From: a bacterium
GTDB taxonomy: Bacteria; Patescibacteriota; Saccharimonadia; UBA4664
Length of the DNA: 6,904 nucleotides
Assembly (NCBI GenBank): GCA_027449805.1
Contig: DAIDKY010000041.1
Location: 1 to 6,904 of the forward strand
Reading direction: 5' to 3'
The translations under genes were made by a program, and so were the position numbers. Shown piece by piece: positions 1 to 6,830 of this stretch (its first letter is position 1; each line of letters opens with the position of its first letter). The notes beneath the pieces are model-generated. The model searched no databases. It saw nothing but the letters and a program-made list of their open reading frames with translations, and was not told where the DNA came from.

Positions 1-2178
1 ATGGGGTGAGCGATTGTAATTGTCTAGATCTCGTACACCCAGCTCGATCCAGCCATCAGGAGCTTCAAACGGCAGTCGTGCGGGCATCTCTGCCTGGAGA
101 GGATAAAATCGTTGTAATTTTAGCAATGTTTTATTGATTTTATCAGTCGTATCCACGCTATCCAGCGTCGGCAACGGTCCGCCGATAAGCTCTTCTATCA
201 GCGGGCTCGGCTTCTGGCTCTGCCCCCCGGCCGATTCAACTGGAGAGCTTAGATAGAGTTCACGCTTGGCGCGAGTAGCTGCCACGTACATCAAACGACG
301 TTGTTCATGTTCGGGCGGCAATTCGGAGGCCGGAGACAATTCGGCAGGAAGTTCAAGACCGCCGTTGCCTCCCTGCTCGCTCCAGCTCTTGGCCGTTGCG
401 TTTACCACGTAGACGGTACCAAACTCGAGGCCTTTTGCTGCATGAACGGTAAGCAGCTGCACGCCGTCGGCGTCGCCGAGCGTCTCCGATACCTCGAGCT
501 GAGGCGGCTTAGGAAAGGTTGCCAAATACCCGACCAATGTAGGGTCAAGTTCAACCGTCTCGTAATCTTGCATCTGGGCCAGCAGCCGATGCAAATCTTC
601 AAAGACACGAACTACTCGCGCATCGGTCGCCCCTCTGGCAACGAGCCGATCAGCTACTCCCGTCTCGAAAACGAGCTTGTAGCCAAGCTGGCTGATCGGA
701 GCGGTAGAGGCCCAGGCGCGCCACTCGTCGAGGTGCTCGATCAGCTTGATTGCCTCTGAATCAGCCTCCTCGGCCAAGCTGCGCAGAGCATCCTCAAGAT
801 TACTTAGATCGCCACGCGATCGCTCCACAACCAAACGCAGGGCAGCGGCGGTCCAGCCGACGAACGGCCCCAGGATTACGTGCGTAATGGCCTCGTCACT
901 CGCCCGCCCGCCAATCCACTCCAGTAGATACCATAGATTAATTAGTTCCCGTTGTTCAAAGATATTGACCGTTGTAGAGATAGCAAACGGCACCTCGCGC
1001 AAGCGCAGTGCCTTGGCGTAGGTTCTAAGCGTAGCGTTGGATCGCGCCAAAACGGCGATCTCGGCCGGAGCCTCGCCATCCAAGACACGTCTTACCACCG
1101 ACTCGACCACACCGGCCTGCTCCTCGCTGGGATTACGATACGGAATGTACTCGACCGTCGCCTCCGACGAAACCGCAATCAACTTCTTGTCGAGACCGAG
1201 CTTTGATTCAAGTCGTTCCGGATCGTTATGTCGAATCAGCCTATGGGCGGCGTCGAGGATCGGCTGGCCCGAACGATAGTTACGAGTCAGCGCCAGCGGT
1301 TTTGCCACTTTAAAATGCTCGGAAAAATGGAGAATGTTCTCAATATCCGCGCCACGAAAACCGTAGATAGCCTGATCGTCATCGCCGACGGCAAAAATAT
1401 TACCGCCCGGCGCCACAATCTGTCTCAAGAGGGCATCTTGAACCGGACTGGTGTCTTGATACTCGTCGACCAAAACGTAACGATACTGCTTGGAGAGCCG
1501 TTCTGCTAAGTTTGGCTTCTCCTCTAGTGCTCGCAAGGGTATCGCTAGTTGATCGTAATAATCGTAAGTTCCGGTATCAGCCTTGATCTTCTCATAAAGC
1601 TCATAAATATTGGCCAGATCGCCCTGTTCGGCGATGTCGGCCGGATGGTTATCCCCTGGTTCTTTGACTAGCTTATCGACGTATCGACGGTAGCTCTGGG
1701 GAGTAATTCCAGCGTTTTGAAGACGACCGATATAGGCCACCATACGTTCTAAAAAATCGATGATGTCGCCCTGCAGACCGTAGTATTCGAGGCTAATATC
1801 ACTTAAACGTTGTCGTAAAAGCAACAATTTTTGAGTATCGTTGATTAAACCACCACGAGTTGACCGACCGATGTGATTGCCATAGCGCCCGAGCAGTTCA
1901 GCACCGAAGGCATTGAAGGTTAAAACCGGAACCGTAAAAGATTCCCAGCCGATGAGGTCATAGAGACGCTCGGCCATTTCTCTGGCCGCTTTCTCGGTAA
2001 AGGTAAGAGCCAGAATTTCAGCTGGCTTGGCTTTCCCCTGCTGTATTAGGTAGGCAATGCGGTGAGCAATGACGCGAGTCTTTCCAGTTCCGGCCCCGGC
2101 CACCACGAGGAGCGGACCGTCGGCATGAGTAACGGCTTTTCGTTGCTCGGAGTTAAGGTCAGAAAGTAGATCGTTCAT
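1..2178 (-). CDS. UvrD/PcrA-like superfamily 1A DNA helicase, C-terminus beyond the window
   Basis: ATP-driven 3'-5' DNA helicase of the UvrD/PcrA/Rep family, expected to act in repair and in clearing replication blocks. The frame is free of stops for all 726 visible codons and runs off the left edge. Motifs in order: Q motif LNSEQ (8-12), Walker A AGAGTGKT (27-34), motif Ia LTFTEKAAREM (58-68), Walker B DEYQD (238-242), motif III GDDDQAIYGFRG (265-276), motif IV NYRS (300-303), motif V VHAAKGLEF (578-586) and motif VI RRLMYVAATRAK (from 627). All catalytic motifs are present, so it should be active. After motif VI the chain continues at least 85 residues and ends in DLDNYNRSPH, which resembles the entry of the PD-(D/E)XK (RecB/AddB-like) nuclease domain fused to some UvrD-like helicases; that domain is inferred. 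The ATG at 2178 is chosen because the Q motif follows at the usual distance and an extended -10 lies just upstream. No Shine-Dalgarno sequence is visible. Exact orthology (uvrD, pcrA or addA-like) is not settled, so no symbol is given. Confidence 0.95.
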   Translation of the reverse strand, partial: MNDLLSDLNSEQRKAVTHADGPLLVVAGAGTGKTRVIAHRIAYLIQQGKAKPAEILALTFTEKAAREMAERLYDLIGWESFTVPVLTFNAFGAELLGRYGNHIGRSTRGGLINDTQKLLLLRQRLSDISLEYYGLQGDIIDFLERMVAYIGRLQNAGITPQSYRRYVDKLVKEPGDNHPADIAEQGDLANIYELYEKIKADTGTYDYYDQLAIPLRALEEKPNLAERLSKQYRYVLVDEYQDTSPVQDALLRQIVAPGGNIFAVGDDDQAIYGFRGADIENILHFSEHFKVAKPLALTRNYRSGQPILDAAHRLIRHNDPERLESKLGLDKKLIAVSSEATVEYIPYRNPSEEQAGVVESVVRRVLDGEAPAEIAVLARSNATLRTYAKALRLREVPFAISTTVNIFEQRELINLWYLLEWIGGRASDEAITHVILGPFVGWTAAALRLVVERSRGDLSNLEDALRSLAEEADSEAIKLIEHLDEWRAWASTAPISQLGYKLVFETGVADRLVARGATDARVVRVFEDLHRLLAQMQDYETVELDPTLVGYLATFPKPPQLEVSETLGDADGVQLLTVHAAKGLEFGTVYVVNATAKSWSEQGGNGGLELPAELSPASELPPEHEQRRLMYVAATRAKRELYLSSPVESAGGQSQKPSPLIEELIGGPLPTLDSVDTTDKINKTLLKLQRFYPLQAEMPARLPFEAPDGWIELGVRDLDNYNRSPH

Positions 2179-2185
2179 GGATATC

Positions 2186-2194
2186 AGTATATCA
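2186..2194 (-). promoter_or_regulatory. Extended -10 promoter of the helicase gene, predicted leaderless
   Basis: The minus strand reads TGATATACT, a TGn extension plus TATACT (one mismatch to TATAAT). Seven bases separate its last base from the ATG at 2178, so transcription would start at or one base before the A of ATG. No convincing -35 is seen at 17 bp, as is common for extended -10 promoters. The element lies in a tandem near-repeat (CTGATATA followed by CTGATATC). Confidence 0.55.
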
Positions 2195-2239
2195 GGTGCG
2201 GCACCGTTCGAACCCTAACTAGCTTGGCTGAACCATAAG

Positions 2240-2248
2240 TGCTAAAAT
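2240..2248 (+). promoter_or_regulatory. Extended -10 promoter of the membrane pseudophosphatase gene
   Basis: The plus strand reads TGCTAAAAT: TGn followed by TAAAAT (one mismatch to TATAAT). Transcription would begin near 2255, leaving a leader of about 17 nt before the GTG at 2272. No good -35 is visible. This promoter and that of the helicase are back to back in the 93-bp gap. Confidence 0.45.
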
Positions 2249-2271
2249 AAACCCAAAAGGTAGCCTATATT

Positions 2272-4281
2272 GTGTCGGAATTGATCACCCGAGCCGCCAG
2301 ACTCGCACCGTACGCTAAGCGCCCCCGCCAGGCATCTGGCTTTGTGACCGCGTATACCTATGAACCGCGTCCGGACGAAGTCGACGCCGACATGGGCAAC
2401 CTGTTTATTGTCATCGAAGTAATCTCGAGCGGTCGTATGGCCGAAGAAGTAGCCAATCTCGTCATCGAAACCGTAGCCGGGCACTACTATGACCCAGGCA
2501 GCGGAACAATGAGTCACCTCGATCGCTTTGAGCTCGCCGTCAAAGCAACCAATGTCGAGCTGAGCCACTACATCGACGAGGGCAACGCCGCCTGGGTCGG
2601 CAAACTCAGCGCCATCGTTGCAATCCAGGCCGACAAAGAATTACACCTTGCTCAAACCGGATCGGCGGAAGCATTCTTATCTCGAGGTAAGACCAGTACG
2701 CGTATAACCGCCGGTACCGGACCGCGAGGGCCGCAGCCCAATAAGACCTTTGGCGCCATTACCAGCGGAGATCTTGAGGCTGGCGACCGCCTGTTATTGG
2801 CAACCCCCGCACTTGTACACCAGTTGCCGATCGATAAGCTGCGTACAATCGTGGCCAATACAACCCCGAATGGAGCAATCGCCGAGATCACGGGCCTCCT
2901 CGATACTGCTACCAGCCTCCGTGTAGCAGCCCTTGTCATAGAGGTAACCACTCCCGAACAGGCCGCTCTCCAGCTTCGTGCCGACGAGCCAAACGATGTT
3001 GTTCTTAATGCTAACGAGACACCGCTTGATCTCGCTCGTCAGGCTGCTACTCCCCTGGCGGCCAATGCGATTGCCGGTACGAAGAAACTTGGCAACGCCG
3101 CTAGTCGCGGTATCGAGATAGCCAAGCCTCACGCACGTCGTGCGGCTCTTTGGAGCGTTAAGAACATTCGTAACTTCCTGACCGCTAAGAATGCCCGTCG
3201 TCGCCTGGCGATTTCCGGCGTCGTGGTAGTCCTAATTATCATTGCCGTCGTCGCAGCTAACCGGCACAACACCACCCTGGCTTCGCTCGAACAGCGTTTT
3301 AACCAAGATCTTGCCGTACAGCAGGCCGGGCCCGGCCAAGCACTGACTAAATTAACTGCCGCCCAAGCCGACCTTAACTCATTGGCGCAAAGCCGCAGCT
3401 TGAATGACCTCAATAAAGCCGTAGCACCAAACTCGGTAGCGAGCCTGCAACAGAAAATCAACGCGCTTATCGACCAAGCCGAGAACCTGCAGCGGGTAAA
3501 TGCCAAAACCGTGGTTTCATACCCGTCCAAGGTGCCTGCACCGACTCACCTAGAACTGATCGGCACAACCCAGGCTGTCTCAGTGGATAGCTCCGGCAAG
3601 GCAATCGAGGTAGTCAACCTCGCCAATGGCACGTACAAGATCTCATCGGCCGATACCAGCCAGCTCGGCAGCGTCGTAGCAACCTCGCTCAACAGTACCG
3701 GCGACGGGGTCTATATTCTGACCAACAGCCCTGCCGTCTGGCTCTACAAACCGGCCGACGACAGCCTTACCAAGCAGACAATCGCCAGCGGCAGCTTGCC
3801 TGCCTCGTCTGCAATAGCCTCATACAATGGCAACCTCTACTTCCTCGCTACGGACTCAAGCGTTCAAAAAGCCCTCCGTACTGTCGCCGGCTTCGGCCCT
3901 GCCATTGCCTCGCTGACCACGTCCTCAAATCCGGAGCTCAACGGTGCCAGCGCCATGGCGATCGACGGTTCGATCTACGTGCTGTCCAAAGCCGGGCTGC
4001 TCCAATACGTAAGCGGAAAGCTGATCCAAACCGTCATAGTGCCGTCAGAATTCCAGGGATCGCCAATTGTCCGCTCGATCGGCGATGGTACCACTCTCTA
4101 TATGGTGTCAACCAAAAACGACCGTATCGGCCTCTTTCGCTACACCGGATCAACGCTCGCTTTTAGCCAGCAGTTCGTCATTAACGGCGCGAAACATCTC
4201 TTCGATGCAACCACGGAATCGACTACCAACACTGTCTACGCTCTAGTCGACGGTAAGCTCGTAAAATTTAATCTTCAGTAA
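2272..4281 (+). CDS. Membrane protein: degenerate PP2C-like domain, one TM helix, helical stalk, beta-propeller-like C-terminus
   Basis: No named family member is recognised; this is read from domain layout. Residues about 20-228 follow the PP2C (PPM) Ser/Thr phosphatase pattern, including an AHVGDSRAYL-like stretch (127-136) and GDRLLLATPAL (171-181). The metal-binding positions are lost: the first DG is E49-V50, the Asp of GDS is S131, and SDG is T178-P179-A180. It is therefore probably a pseudophosphatase that binds or signals rather than hydrolyses. A basic linker (about 280-311) precedes one transmembrane helix (312-330), placing the N-terminus inside. A helical, Gln/Ala-rich stalk (about 335-410) follows. 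The outer part (about 428-669) has strands with a recurring tyrosine (Y481, Y523, Y569, Y610, Y656) every 41-46 residues, as in propeller blades. The start is GTG; an in-frame stop at 2248-2250 blocks longer versions, and AAAAGG at 2255-2260 is a weak Shine-Dalgarno. The 3' end overlaps argS. Likely role, by inference: an envelope sensor or scaffold. Confidence 0.85.
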   Translation: MSELITRAARLAPYAKRPRQASGFVTAYTYEPRPDEVDADMGNLFIVIEVISSGRMAEEVANLVIETVAGHYYDPGSGTMSHLDRFELAVKATNVELSHYIDEGNAAWVGKLSAIVAIQADKELHLAQTGSAEAFLSRGKTSTRITAGTGPRGPQPNKTFGAITSGDLEAGDRLLLATPALVHQLPIDKLRTIVANTTPNGAIAEITGLLDTATSLRVAALVIEVTTPEQAALQLRADEPNDVVLNANETPLDLARQAATPLAANAIAGTKKLGNAASRGIEIAKPHARRAALWSVKNIRNFLTAKNARRRLAISGVVVVLIIIAVVAANRHNTTLASLEQRFNQDLAVQQAGPGQALTKLTAAQADLNSLAQSRSLNDLNKAVAPNSVASLQQKINALIDQAENLQRVNAKTVVSYPSKVPAPTHLELIGTTQAVSVDSSGKAIEVVNLANGTYKISSADTSQLGSVVATSLNSTGDGVYILTNSPAVWLYKPADDSLTKQTIASGSLPASSAIASYNGNLYFLATDSSVQKALRTVAGFGPAIASLTTSSNPELNGASAMAIDGSIYVLSKAGLLQYVSGKLIQTVIVPSEFQGSPIVRSIGDGTTLYMVSTKNDRIGLFRYTGSTLAFSQQFVINGAKHLFDATTESTTNTVYALVDGKLVKFNLQ

Positions 4282-5890
4282 GACGCTTTACGGGCTCAAT
4301 ACCCAAAAGTGCCCAATATAAGTCCATGAAAATTATATACTGCTGTACAAAGTACAACTTTTTGGCAGCCTGTTTAGCTTCGAGATCGATGATTCGAGTT
4401 CCTTCATAGTACTCCTGAAAGGCTTTGGCGAGCTCAAGCCCAAAGAAACTAAGACGATGAACCTCAAAGTCGACAGATACATCGTAAACGAGCTCGGGTA
4501 GACGACTCATCAAGCGTACCAGTGTTAGCTCGCCAGCGTTAAGTTCATCGGTCGTGCTAGCCGCTACAAGCTCATTTTGTTTGGCCTTGGCCAAAATTGA
4601 GTGTGCACGAGCATAAGCGTACATGACATAAAAGTAAGGGTTCTGCTGGGATTGCTCACTCGCTAAATCAAGATCAAAGTCGATGCGATTATCCGATGAA
4701 CGCATAAGGAAGAACCAGCGTGCCACCGAAGCAGCGTAACGCCGACCAACACCTTCCTCCAAGGCAGCCAGCAACTCCTCGACCGTCACGTAAGTTCCGG
4801 CGCGTTTGCTCATTTTGAGCTCCTTACCTCCACGGATCAGTCGTACGAACTGCATCAGGACGAAATCAAGGCGCGCATCCGGGACAAGCTGCTCCATCGT
4901 CAACTTAAGCGAGGCAACCTGACCGGCGTGGTCAGCTCCCCAGAGCTTGATCGCCCGAGCGTAACCACGAGAACCAAAGATTGCCAGATGATAAGCCAGA
5001 TCATTGACCAAGTACGTATACCCGCCGTCAGCTTTGACTAGCACACGGTCGCGCTCATCGCCAAACTTACTCGAAGCCAACCACTCAGCGTCATCTTTAC
5101 TATAAACCAAGCCTTTGGCACGAAGCTCAACAATGACTTTCTCGGTTGCACCACTCTCGATCAACTCGCGCTCTGAGGCCCACTCGTCAAATATAATCCC
5201 AAGGTCGCCTACCACTCGCTTGATCTCGCCTAATAAGGCCTGGACGGCGTCCCGACTGAGCTTTTCATCGTCCTTGTAGGCACTCGGGTCCACTTGAGTC
5301 GCCAGCTCGGTCACATAGTCGCCGACGTACTGCCGTTCGCCGTCAATCGGCAAGCCCACTTCGGCTTTGAGCGAGTCGACGAGCTTGTCGACCTGACCGC
5401 CGCCATCGTTGACGTAATACTCACGCGTAACTTCGTAGCCTCGTGCAGCCATAACGTTGGCAAGAACGTCCCCGAGAAAACCACCGCGCGCGTTGGCCAG
5501 AGTGAGCGGACCGGTCGGGTTGGCAGAGATAAACTCGACTTGAAGCTTGCGCCCCTTGCCTTCGTCGCCCCTCAGATAATCTGAATCGATCGCCTCAAGC
5601 CGACTAATCCAATACGACTCGCTCATGGTGAGGTTGATGTACCCCGCTCCGGCAGCCTCTGCTTGATTAAGATCCGGATGTTTGATAATGCCCGCTAACT
5701 CCTCGGCGATAGTCTTGGGTGCTTTGCCAAGCTGCTTAGCCAGCTGGAAGGGTGCGTTGGATGCAAAGTCGCCAAACCCTGCCTGAGCATAGGTGACAAC
5801 GGGAGGTGCGCTGAGTTCAAGCTTAAACTTAGCTTTAATCGCCTCGGCAATAGACTGTGAGAGTTGGTGGCGAATGTCGGCGCTCTTCAT
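4268..5890 (-). CDS. argS: Arginyl-tRNA synthetase with variant HIGH motif
   Basis: Class I aminoacyl-tRNA synthetase that charges tRNA-Arg with arginine in the cytoplasm. The protein is 540 residues with the chosen start, normal for the family. Order: N-terminal ArgRS-specific domain (about 1-85), catalytic Rossmann domain (about 118-370) with VEFISANPTGP, REYYVNDGG and WGADHAG stretches, KMSKR (359-363) for the KMSKS loop, and a C-terminal DALR-type anticodon-binding domain (about 425-540) ending in LGIEPVKRL, typical of ArgRS. The odd point is the HIGH signature, which reads TLAN (130-133), without either histidine but like the TIGN form of TrpRS. An in-frame TTG at 5947 and ATG at 5899 would give longer proteins, but the -10 box covers 5898-5903 and overlaps the ATG at 5899, so the ATG at 5890 is preferred. 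The gene converges on the membrane protein gene, overlapping it by 14 bp, and diverges from the ArsR-type gene. Confidence 0.96.
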   Translation of the reverse strand: MKSADIRHQLSQSIAEAIKAKFKLELSAPPVVTYAQAGFGDFASNAPFQLAKQLGKAPKTIAEELAGIIKHPDLNQAEAAGAGYINLTMSESYWISRLEAIDSDYLRGDEGKGRKLQVEFISANPTGPLTLANARGGFLGDVLANVMAARGYEVTREYYVNDGGGQVDKLVDSLKAEVGLPIDGERQYVGDYVTELATQVDPSAYKDDEKLSRDAVQALLGEIKRVVGDLGIIFDEWASERELIESGATEKVIVELRAKGLVYSKDDAEWLASSKFGDERDRVLVKADGGYTYLVNDLAYHLAIFGSRGYARAIKLWGADHAGQVASLKLTMEQLVPDARLDFVLMQFVRLIRGGKELKMSKRAGTYVTVEELLAALEEGVGRRYAASVARWFFLMRSSDNRIDFDLDLASEQSQQNPYFYVMYAYARAHSILAKAKQNELVAASTTDELNAGELTLVRLMSRLPELVYDVSVDFEVHRLSFFGLELAKAFQEYYEGTRIIDLEAKQAAKKLYFVQQYIIFMDLYWALLGIEPVKRLTED

Positions 5891-5897
5891 GAGGCTC

Positions 5898-5906
5898 ATT
5901 ATAGCA
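5898..5906 (-). promoter_or_regulatory. Consensus extended -10 promoter of argS, predicted leaderless
   Basis: The minus strand reads TGCTATAAT, a perfect TGn-TATAAT element. Seven bases separate it from the ATG at 5890, exactly as for the helicase promoter, so the mRNA should begin at or next to the start codon. No matching -35 is seen (CGCCGA at 17 bp). The position of this box decides the argS start. Confidence 0.7.
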
Positions 5907-5966
5907 GTGCCGAGGCGGTGTCGGCGAACTTTCAGCAATCTCCTCAAAAACGATGTATAAAGTGAG

Positions 5967-5980
5967 TTTTATATATCAAA
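5967..5980. repeat. AT-rich imperfect palindrome, first copy of an 11-bp direct repeat
   Basis: TTTTATATATCAAA is a 14-bp near-palindrome with six of seven base pairs matching. Its inner TTTATATATCA (5968-5978) recurs at 6038-6048, 70 bp away. It lies between the divergent argS and ArsR-type genes, where an operator for the latter would be expected. The operator role is inferred; AT-rich sequence makes chance similarity possible. Confidence 0.4.
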
Positions 5981-6037
5981 GTATTTAGTTCAATCAGATA
6001 AGAAAAGTTTAATCGCTAGTCGGTATATTGATGTGGC

Positions 6038-6048
6038 TTTATATATCA
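6038..6048. repeat. Second copy of the AT-rich repeat, near the ArsR-type gene start
   Basis: TTTATATATCA repeats the sequence at 5968-5978 exactly. It ends 25 bp before the ATG at 6074 and contains TATATA, which could serve as the -10 of the arsR-smpB transcript, though no good -35 is visible. A regulator bound here would block transcription, consistent with autorepression. The outer symmetry seen in the first copy is not kept. Confidence 0.4.
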
Positions 6049-6058
6049 GTTTTGAAAC

Positions 6059-6063
6059 GAGGT
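6059..6063 (+). promoter_or_regulatory. Ribosome binding site of the ArsR-type gene
   Basis: GAGGT matches the Shine-Dalgarno core and lies 10 nt before the ATG at 6074. It supports that start and contrasts with the leaderless arrangement predicted for the two minus-strand genes. Confidence 0.55.
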
Positions 6064-6073
6064 CCAAAATCTT

Positions 6074-6340
6074 ATGAGCCCAGAAGTCCAGCGTGTTCTT
6101 GCTGCTATCAGCAACTTGCACCGACTCGATATCCTCGCCCTCCTCTACGAGATGCCTTTGAGCGCTGTAGCTATTACCTATCTAATCGAAAAATCCCAGC
6201 CAGATGTTGCCTATCACCTCCGCATCCTCCGCCAGGCTGGCCTCGTCAGACGCGAGCGAGACGGCGTTTATGTAATCTATGAACTTGCCGACGTCAGAAC
6301 CCGTTTATTCGCGCGCGGGCTCGCCAATTTGCTAAGATAA
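6074..6340 (+). CDS. Small ArsR-type winged helix-turn-helix transcriptional regulator
   Basis: An 88-residue DNA-binding protein of the ArsR/HTH_5 type. The N-terminal helix and the LHRLDILALL stretch (about 16-25) match the usual DPTRLRIL region. The recognition helix is in SQPDVAYHLRILRQAGLV (about 41-58), close to the family consensus SQPTVSxHLxxLxxAGLV, and the wing is RRERDGVYVIYEL (about 59-71). The protein contains no cysteine, so the ELCVCDL metal site of arsenic/cadmium sensors is absent and it is unlikely to sense thiophilic metals. It is near the lower end of family length, being little more than the DNA-binding unit. The start is supported by GAGGT 10 nt upstream. It is followed after 7 nt by smpB, suggesting one transcript, and diverges from argS. 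Repeats in the upstream gap are candidate operators. The ligand is unknown. Confidence 0.9.
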   Translation: MSPEVQRVLAAISNLHRLDILALLYEMPLSAVAITYLIEKSQPDVAYHLRILRQAGLVRRERDGVYVIYELADVRTRLFARGLANLLR

Positions 6341-6347
6341 GGCCACG

Positions 6348-6806
6348 ATGAAAGTCTTAGCCAAAAACCGACGCGCCTCGTTCGATTACGAACTCGCCGA
6401 CCGCCTCACGGCCGGTCTGGTTCTAAGTGGTGCCGAGGTTAAGAGTATTAAGGCGGGACATGTCAGCCTAAAAGGATCATTTGTTACCTTGCGCGACGGC
6501 GAGGCTTGGCTCAATAACGTTCACGTCACGCCGTACCAGCCGGGCGGCCAGGCCGCTGCTCCCGACCCGACCCGCCAGCGCAAGCTGCTCCTCCACCGCA
6601 AGCAGATCGATCAGCTGCTGGGCGAAAAACAGGCAGGCCAGTCACTAGTGCCGACGGCGTTGCTACTCGATGGACGACTAGTAAAGTTAGAGTTGGCAAT
6701 CGGTAAAGGCAAGAAGCGCTACGATAAGCGCCATACTATCAAGAAACGCGAGACCGATCGGGAGACACAACGGGCAGTGGAAAAGTTTACACAAAGAAAT
6801 GCTTGA
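6348..6806 (+). CDS. smpB: SsrA (tmRNA)-binding protein SmpB
   Basis: SmpB binds the tRNA-like part of tmRNA, carries it into the empty A site of stalled ribosomes and so allows trans-translation, which frees the ribosome and tags the unfinished protein for degradation. The 152-residue length is typical. Family signatures: NRRASFDYEL near the N-terminus (7-16), GAEVKSIKAG (28-37) as a variant of GTEVKSLR, HVTPY, the DPTRQRKLLLHR segment (about 73-84), LELAIGKGKKRYDKR (about 115-129), and a basic tail with KKRETDRETQR that normally enters the mRNA channel. TAAGG, overlapping the stop codon of the preceding gene, is a plausible Shine-Dalgarno 5 nt before the ATG, and the 7-nt gap points to co-transcription. 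A -35-like TTGACA overlaps its own stop codon (TGA 6804-6806). No tmRNA gene (ssrA) is seen in the window. Confidence 0.96.
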   Translation: MKVLAKNRRASFDYELADRLTAGLVLSGAEVKSIKAGHVSLKGSFVTLRDGEAWLNNVHVTPYQPGGQAAAPDPTRQRKLLLHRKQIDQLLGEKQAGQSLVPTALLLDGRLVKLELAIGKGKKRYDKRHTIKKRETDRETQRAVEKFTQRNA

Positions 6807-6830
6807 CACCGCTTATGCCTAGGGTCTAAT
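6803..6830 (+). promoter_or_regulatory. Strong sigma-70-type promoter at the end of smpB
   Basis: Consensus TTGACA (6803-6808), a 16-bp spacer and TCTAAT (6825-6830, one mismatch to TATAAT). This is the only good -35/-10 pair noted in the window. The -35 overlaps the last bases of smpB. Transcription would start near 6837-6838 and leave the window to the right. The product is not visible; a stable RNA such as ssrA or a further gene are both possible. Confidence 0.5.

Noticed and set aside
301..1509. Several plus-strand open frames of 80-152 codons
   Set aside because: They lie antisense to the helicase gene, which has all SF1 motifs in frame; their translations are low-complexity and basic with no recognisable domain.
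2242..3530. Minus-strand open frames of 99-133 codons inside the membrane protein gene
   Set aside because: They are antisense shadows of a frame with clear domain structure and show no family signature or ribosome binding site.
4278..4291. Possible terminator hairpin (GTAA, six bases, TTAC) at the convergent gene ends
   Set aside because: The stem has only four AT-rich pairs and no T-tract follows, so it is not a credible terminator.
5891..5947. Longer argS starting at TTG 5947 or ATG 5899
   Set aside because: The extra residues are arginine-rich and unlike ArgRS N-termini, and the consensus promoter lies inside this stretch.
6028..6282. Plus-strand frame of 84 codons overlapping the ArsR-type gene
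   Set aside because: It is out of frame with the clear winged-helix gene and has no recognisable features.
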